This document shows positions 6,652-10,451 of a DNA stretch of 10,451 nucleotides, piece by piece. Every line of letters begins with the position of its first letter. The stretch's first letter is position 1. This stretch comes from CAYLMG01 sp964464635 (GTDB taxonomy: Bacteria > Planctomycetota > Phycisphaerae > Sedimentisphaerales > Anaerobacaceae), in assembly GCA_964464635.1 (NCBI GenBank), contig CAYXGT010000092.1, positions 1 through 10,451 of the forward strand, written 5' to 3'. Both the position numbers and the translations under genes were made by a program. The notes beneath the pieces are model-generated. The model saw nothing but the letters and a program-made list of their open reading frames with translations. It was not told the DNA's origin and did not search any database.

Positions 6652-7894
6652 TTTTTTGAGATACAACATCACAGATAAGTTGAAGGTTTTTTTCGCTGTT
6701 TTCATATACTTTAATCACGTCTTTGAACTTTTCTGCCTCTGGCACAAAATTAGACAGAAGATTTTGCATTTCTGAAAGGAATTTTTCATTAAAGATAACA
6801 TCTTGTTTCTGAGGGAACAAAGCTATATAAAAAATATCACTTTCAACAAGGTCATTGAAAAAGTGTGTTCCGAAGGAAAGCTCCGGCATCAGGTTACCGC
6901 CTTCGTATGCTATTTCCACGATTACGGATATATTGTTTATTTCTGCGAAGCTTACAGGAACACCAAGAGAGGGTGTTGTTGTACCCCATCTGCCCGGTCC
7001 TATTAGCATGGTCGGCGTTGTCTCTTTATTGGTTATTTGTCTGTTTAATTTCCCAACAATCCGTGCGATTTCGTATTTTTCTGAAATGGTTTTTTCAATA
7101 TAATTTTTGGGCTCAATGTAAATCATTCTTTTAATGGGCTGCGAAATGCTTCCTCCCATAGTGTAGCCGCGGGATTTAATCAGTATTTTATTTTTTTCGA
7201 TATTGTCCGGGATTTGCACGTTTGCCCTCAAGCCCTTTGTTTGTAGCGGCCGACACTGAAGGAGATTAATTTTAAATTCGCTGCTCTTTGTAAAATTGGT
7301 GGTAAATTCCACATCGACAGGATATTGATAGTGGCTCTCAAGTGTCTTTAACATCCTCTGCATAATTTTCGGGAAATCTGTTTCTGATAGTAATTTTTTG
7401 AACGTAAGTATCCAGGCCCGTTTCTCTTTCATTCCGAGTTCTTTCATTCTTTGCTCTGTTTGATGGTCCGGCGTTGCTATCAAATCAATATCAAAGGTCA
7501 GCTCATCGATAAGCTCCGGTGAGCTCAAAGTTGTCAGACTGTTTTGATTGGTATCAATAATTTCAGCGCGATGCTGTGAGAATCTTTTAATATCCTCAGA
7601 GTCTGCATAAGGTCTGAGCAGGGGTTTATCAAGGGCGATGATTTGAGGATAGTCGTCTTCGACCCGGTCCACCGCACGGGTTCCAAGGCCGATTACCAAT
7701 CTGAGCATACCTGCTTTCGGGTCGAGACTCGGATGCCAGGTAAAAGTGTTATAAGAAATTCCCACACCGGCAAGGTCGGGAAAAAAATGATGATTGTGGT
7801 AAGAGCCGGAAACTCTCTGGACCAGCAAAGCCATCTGTTCATCCCGCTGAGCCAATCCTCTTTGCAATCGGTAGGTTAGCGCATTTTCGTCCAT
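6632..7894 (-). CDS. C-terminal half of the split KaiC-like/PPDK-type protein
   Basis: This 420-codon frame begins at ATG 7894 but is in the same reading frame as the gene upstream and continues the same protein after an in-frame TAG. The codons between the TAG and this ATG read AVRKIYAST, which fits the conserved family sequence. So the ATG is probably an internal Met, and no ribosome binding site sits at a proper distance (AGGAAG is 15 nt away). Residues about 1-218 (from this Met) complete the PPDK_N ATP-grasp fold: MALLVQRVSG (21-30), IGLGTRAVDRV (68-78), VDVEF (193-197) and INLLQCRPLQ (209-218). From about 245 to the end comes a different domain with IGPGRWGTTTPSLGVPVSF (298-316) and PELSFGTHFFNDLVESDIFY (337-356). 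The phosphohistidine swivelling domain and PEP-binding barrel of true PEP synthase/PPDK are absent. It ends in TAA. Confidence 0.8.
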   Translation of the reverse strand: MDENALTYRLQRGLAQRDEQMALLVQRVSGSYHNHHFFPDLAGVGISYNTFTWHPSLDPKAGMLRLVIGLGTRAVDRVEDDYPQIIALDKPLLRPYADSEDIKRFSQHRAEIIDTNQNSLTTLSSPELIDELTFDIDLIATPDHQTEQRMKELGMKEKRAWILTFKKLLSETDFPKIMQRMLKTLESHYQYPVDVEFTTNFTKSSEFKINLLQCRPLQTKGLRANVQIPDNIEKNKILIKSRGYTMGGSISQPIKRMIYIEPKNYIEKTISEKYEIARIVGKLNRQITNKETTPTMLIGPGRWGTTTPSLGVPVSFAEINNISVIVEIAYEGGNLMPELSFGTHFFNDLVESDIFYIALFPQKQDVIFNEKFLSEMQNLLSNFVPEAEKFKDVIKVYENSEKNLQLICDVVSQKIICFLP

Positions 7895-7921
7895 TGTGCT
7901 TGCATATATCTTCCTGACCGC

Positions 7922-7924
7922 CTA
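7922..7924 (-). other. In-frame amber codon interrupting the KaiC/PPDK-like gene
   Basis: On the minus strand the reading frame goes Q-R-H-A-Q-F-E, TAG, then A-V-R-K-I-Y-A-S-T-M-D-E-N-A-L without any frame change. The two halves are both clearly conserved and exactly in register (9211 minus 7894 equals 439 codons). One base change would restore sense (for example CAG or GAG). The base after TAG is G, which is not the classic leaky-stop context. TAG also properly ends the treT-like and yfiR-like genes here, so wholesale amber reassignment is unlikely. Confidence 0.85.
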
Positions 7925-9211
7925 TTCAAATTGAGCGTGCCGCTGCTGCGGGCTGCCCTGGTTGGCAAGAAAAATACTCTCGTATTTGCCCGCAAAAGCG
8001 TTGCCGAAAGAGTCTTCCAGAAGCGAGCTCGAACGTACGATAATGGGAGACTGACCGAAATATTCTATCATCTCCTGGAATCGCTCACGTATCTGCTCGG
8101 GGAATTTACCGGTAAGAATTTGTTCTTTTAGCTGTTCGGCGGCTGTAAAGTAATCTTCCGGCGTTTTTTGTTTCATAAAAAGTTTCCACAAACCGTTCTC
8201 CACAATGTAGGTATAGAAGACATCCGAGCCGATATAAAACGAATCGTGCGGCTCGAGATACTCTTCCCAATCCACAGAGTTGTCGTTTAATAGAATTTTT
8301 TGTGCCAAAAGCATCCCGACGGCTTTTCCGCCTATGAATCCGCTGCCGAGAAGTCTGGATTTGATGTTCATAAGATTTTCAAGTGTAAAGTATTTCTGTG
8401 CCAACAATGAAATTCTCTTCTCCCTGCCGATAATTATTTTACAAATCTTCTCGATATTCTTTGTGACTTCTTCTGTGTCCGAAGGCTGTGTTAATAATTT
8501 CTCTGAGTCCATAAACAGCCTGTCCCAGTGGTCGAGTATTCTTGCGGAACCATCCAGGCCTTTTTGGGAGATATGAGAGAAAAGTTTTGCCGCATCCATG
8601 CTGCTTATAATTGGAATAAAATCCTGTCCTTTCATCTGGTGTGGAAGGAACATAGTGGGTGAGTGACGGTTCCAGACCTTTAAGGGGTGTACGTAAAAAT
8701 TGCCTTCGAAATTATATACGTCCAGCAGCAATTGAGTTGTATCGCGAATTCGTGCGATGGTTTTGAAAGAGTGACGGTTTCGTAATATTGCAAAATAAGT
8801 TATTGTCTCCAGCTCGAATAAATAAGGGCAGGTGACCATAAAAAAATTGCCAATCATCAAATCCGTGGCCCAGGCGCTGAGCAAATCCGATAAACAGTCG
8901 AACAGGTAATAAGTCTCTAATCCATGCTCTGCAATTATGTTGTGCACCTGTTTCGTAAAGGTCTCGAATCCGCTGTCAGCATTGAGCCTGTAGATGGTGA
9001 CACCGGACTGCTGTTCTATCAGAGCTTTATGCTGTGCGAAACGCATATAAACGATGTTGCGTTTGTCCTGCAGTGCCTTCGCGATGTATGGATTCACAAA
9101 ATGCGCATAATCTTCTATGCTGTCAACCTGCCATACGATGTTGTCACCTTTGTTCAGGTCACCGAGTATCCTGTCCAGGCCGTGAATGCCCGTGCTTGCC
9201 CACGCTGTCAT
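7922..9211 (-). CDS. N-terminal half of a KaiC-like/PPDK-type (PEP/pyruvate-binding ATP-grasp) protein, stopped early
   Basis: 429 residues up to a premature TAG; the intact protein would be about 859. Residues about 1-190 resemble a KaiC/RecA domain: the opening STGIHGLDRILGDLNKGD (6-23), YYLFDCLSDLLSAW (101-114, Walker-B-like), and ARIRDTTQLLLDVYNFEG (153-170). The P-loop is gone, however: QVDSIEDY (28-35) stands where GxxGxGKT is expected. Residues about 290-429 start a PPDK_N ATP-grasp domain: GFIGGKAVGMLLA (291-303) and IVRSSSLLEDSFGNAFAGKY (391-410), the ATP-binding signature of PEP synthase and PPDK. The protein is probably cytoplasmic; whether it transfers phosphate is unknown. ATG 9209-9211 lies 2 nt after the stop of the sigma-54 activator gene and is preceded by AGAGG, so the two are co-transcribed and likely translationally coupled. 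It is either a recent pseudogene or wrongly sequenced at the TAG. Confidence 0.82.
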   Translation of the reverse strand: MTAWASTGIHGLDRILGDLNKGDNIVWQVDSIEDYAHFVNPYIAKALQDKRNIVYMRFAQHKALIEQQSGVTIYRLNADSGFETFTKQVHNIIAEHGLETYYLFDCLSDLLSAWATDLMIGNFFMVTCPYLFELETITYFAILRNRHSFKTIARIRDTTQLLLDVYNFEGNFYVHPLKVWNRHSPTMFLPHQMKGQDFIPIISSMDAAKLFSHISQKGLDGSARILDHWDRLFMDSEKLLTQPSDTEEVTKNIEKICKIIIGREKRISLLAQKYFTLENLMNIKSRLLGSGFIGGKAVGMLLAQKILLNDNSVDWEEYLEPHDSFYIGSDVFYTYIVENGLWKLFMKQKTPEDYFTAAEQLKEQILTGKFPEQIRERFQEMIEYFGQSPIIVRSSSLLEDSFGNAFAGKYESIFLANQGSPQQRHAQFE

Positions 9212-9213
9212 AA

Positions 9214-10451
9214 TCAGCCTCTTTTCCTGCGATATTTTTTATAGTCAATGTTTAATTCTTTGATTTTGTACCCTATAATCCTTGCAGTCGAATTCAGGTC
9301 GCGCGCTGCCGAGGCAATACTGCCGTTATTTCGTTTCAAGGCATCGATAATTACGTCTCGTTCAAAAAGCGCCACTCTATCCTTCAATGAGCCGATGCCG
9401 ATAGTGTCTGAAGCTTCCGATGTCTGCAGTGTCGGCGGCAAATGATGGCCGTGAATAACACTGTCGGTGCTTAAAAGTATTGCCCTTTCGATGCAGTTCT
9501 CCAGCTCTCTGACGTTGCCCGGCCAGTGATAGGCAACCATCATATTGATTGCCGGCGTGCTTATCCGCCTGACGTCTTTGTTCATTTTCTTCGAGTGCTT
9601 TTCAACAAAGTAATCTGCCAGTAGAAGGATATCATCCTTGCGGTCTCGCAATGGCGGCAGGAAAATCGGGAACACGTTTATCCGGTAATAAAGGTCCTGG
9701 CGAAAACCGTTGTTCTCAACGGCTTTTTCGAGGTCACGGTTTGTCGCAGCTATTATTCTTGCATTTGTCTCGATAGTTTTATTGCTGCCGACGCGTTCGA
9801 ATTGACGCTCCTGAAGAACTCGTAGCAGTTTTACCTGTATGACCTTTGAGAAATCTCCGATTTCATCGAGAAAGATTGTTCCGCCGTCAGACTCTTCAAG
9901 CCGACCTTTCCGGCTCTGAATAGCTCCTGTGAAGGCCCCTTTCTCGTGGCCGAAAAGCTCGCTTTCCAGCAGGTTTTCGTTGAGGGCCGCACAATTGACT
10001 TTTATAAAAGGCCCGTTTGCCCGCGGACTTGAGTAGTGGATAGCGTGAGCTGCTAATTCCTTTCCTGTGCCCGATTCACCTCGTATCAATACCGTGGTAT
10101 CACTTGCTGCGACCTGGTGTATTTGTTTGTAAACGTCTCGCATAGCATTGGAGTTGCCGATGATGTTTTCCGGCCTGAAGCGGTCCTCAAGCTCGCTGCG
10201 GAGTCTTATGTTTTCATCTTCGAGCGTTCGGCGCAGCGCTTCTTCCTCCCGCTGGGTCCTTACACTATTTGCTATCATACTTGCTACAATACTCAATACC
10301 CGCAGGTCGTCTTCGAGAGGAATTTTTTGATTAAAGACCCTGTCTATTGATATCGTTCCTATTGTTTCCTTGTCAATCGAAATAGGCGCACAGATAAAGC
10401 TTATTTCTTCCTTTATTTCTTTTCCCCTGCCTAAGCGGTTGAGAAACAAAG
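9214..10451 (-). CDS. NifA-like sigma-54-dependent transcriptional activator, 5' end outside the window
   Basis: At least 411 residues are visible and the frame stays open to the window edge. The TTG at 10449 is an internal codon of a GAF domain. Order (numbered from that codon): the C-terminal part of a GAF domain, including ISFICAPISIDKETIGTISI (16-35) and VLSIVASMIANSVR (51-64), close to the NifA sensor pattern; a short coiled linker; the AAA+ domain at about 94-335; and a Fis-type helix-turn-helix at about 365-402. The AAA+ domain has Walker A GESGTGKE (124-131), the sigma-54-contacting loop GAFTGA (171-176), Walker B GTIFLDEIGD (190-199), the arginine-finger region RQDLYYRINVFP (250-261) and WPGNVRELEN (309-318). 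The HTH ending IIGYKIKELNID matches the NifA-type IGYRI form. It should open promoters with RNA polymerase-sigma-54. Nothing here points to nitrogen fixation. It lies directly upstream of the KaiC/PPDK-like gene and may control it or sense its product. Confidence 0.93.
   Translation of the reverse strand, partial: LFLNRLGRGKEIKEEISFICAPISIDKETIGTISIDRVFNQKIPLEDDLRVLSIVASMIANSVRTQREEEALRRTLEDENIRLRSELEDRFRPENIIGNSNAMRDVYKQIHQVAASDTTVLIRGESGTGKELAAHAIHYSSPRANGPFIKVNCAALNENLLESELFGHEKGAFTGAIQSRKGRLEESDGGTIFLDEIGDFSKVIQVKLLRVLQERQFERVGSNKTIETNARIIAATNRDLEKAVENNGFRQDLYYRINVFPIFLPPLRDRKDDILLLADYFVEKHSKKMNKDVRRISTPAINMMVAYHWPGNVRELENCIERAILLSTDSVIHGHHLPPTLQTSEASDTIGIGSLKDRVALFERDVIIDALKRNNGSIASAARDLNSTARIIGYKIKELNIDYKKYRRKRG

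Noticed and set aside
7892..7894. The second half of the split protein as an independent gene starting at ATG 7894
   Set aside because: It begins in the middle of an ATP-grasp fold, conserved sequence continues upstream to the TAG, and no ribosome binding site is suitably placed.
7922..7924. General reassignment of TAG to an amino acid in this organism
   Set aside because: TAG ends the treT-like gene (2422-2424) and the yfiR-like gene (5552-5554) at family-appropriate lengths, so TAG works as a stop here.
10447..10449. TTG at 10449 as the start of the sigma-54 activator
   Set aside because: The following residues lie in the middle of a GAF domain, and the frame is open to the window edge; the gene is truncated by the window.

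Overview
The window reads as a piece of a moderately AT-rich, Gram-negative-type bacterial chromosome. It encodes a sigma-54 activator, a periplasmic YfiR-type protein with a signal peptide, and a membrane histidine kinase. The gene mix (trehalose synthesis, MscS channel, KaiC-like/PPDK protein next to a NifA-like activator) and gene style would fit Planctomycetota (Phycisphaerae-like) or a deltaproteobacterial-type lineage. That placement is a guess; no rRNA or other marker gene is present. I see no mobile element, tRNA, rRNA or CRISPR array.

Left third (1-3530, plus strand): an osmotic-stress block. It holds the 3' part of a bifunctional trehalose-6-phosphate synthase/phosphatase, then a TreT-type GT4 trehalose synthase 21 bp downstream, then an MscS-family mechanosensitive channel 56 bp further on. 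Two separate routes to trehalose are thus followed by a pressure-release channel, probably as one transcript.

Middle (3595-6163, minus strand): a three-gene signalling operon read right to left. It encodes a secreted YfiR/DUF4154 protein, a membrane histidine kinase with a CHASE8-like periplasmic domain and HAMP, and a stand-alone receiver-domain response regulator that overlaps the kinase gene by 32 nt. In the known YfiBNR system, YfiR binds the CHASE8-type periplasmic domain of the diguanylate cyclase YfiN. Here the same input pair appears to be wired to a phosphorelay.

Spacer (6164-6631): mostly non-coding. It has a candidate promoter for the yfiR operon, a perfect 12-bp inverted repeat, a 9-bp direct repeat and one doubtful plus-strand small membrane ORF.

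Right third (6632-10451, minus strand): a NifA-like sigma-54 activator (5' end outside the window) ends 2 nt before a gene for an approximately 859-residue protein. That protein has a degenerate KaiC/RecA-like N-terminus, a PPDK/PEP-synthase ATP-grasp domain and a distinct C-terminal domain with a GPGRWGTT motif. An in-frame TAG codon near the middle of the ATP-grasp domain splits the gene into two open frames in the same register. Homologous-looking sequence continues directly through the stop, so this is a nonsense mutation, a sequencing error or a recoding event.
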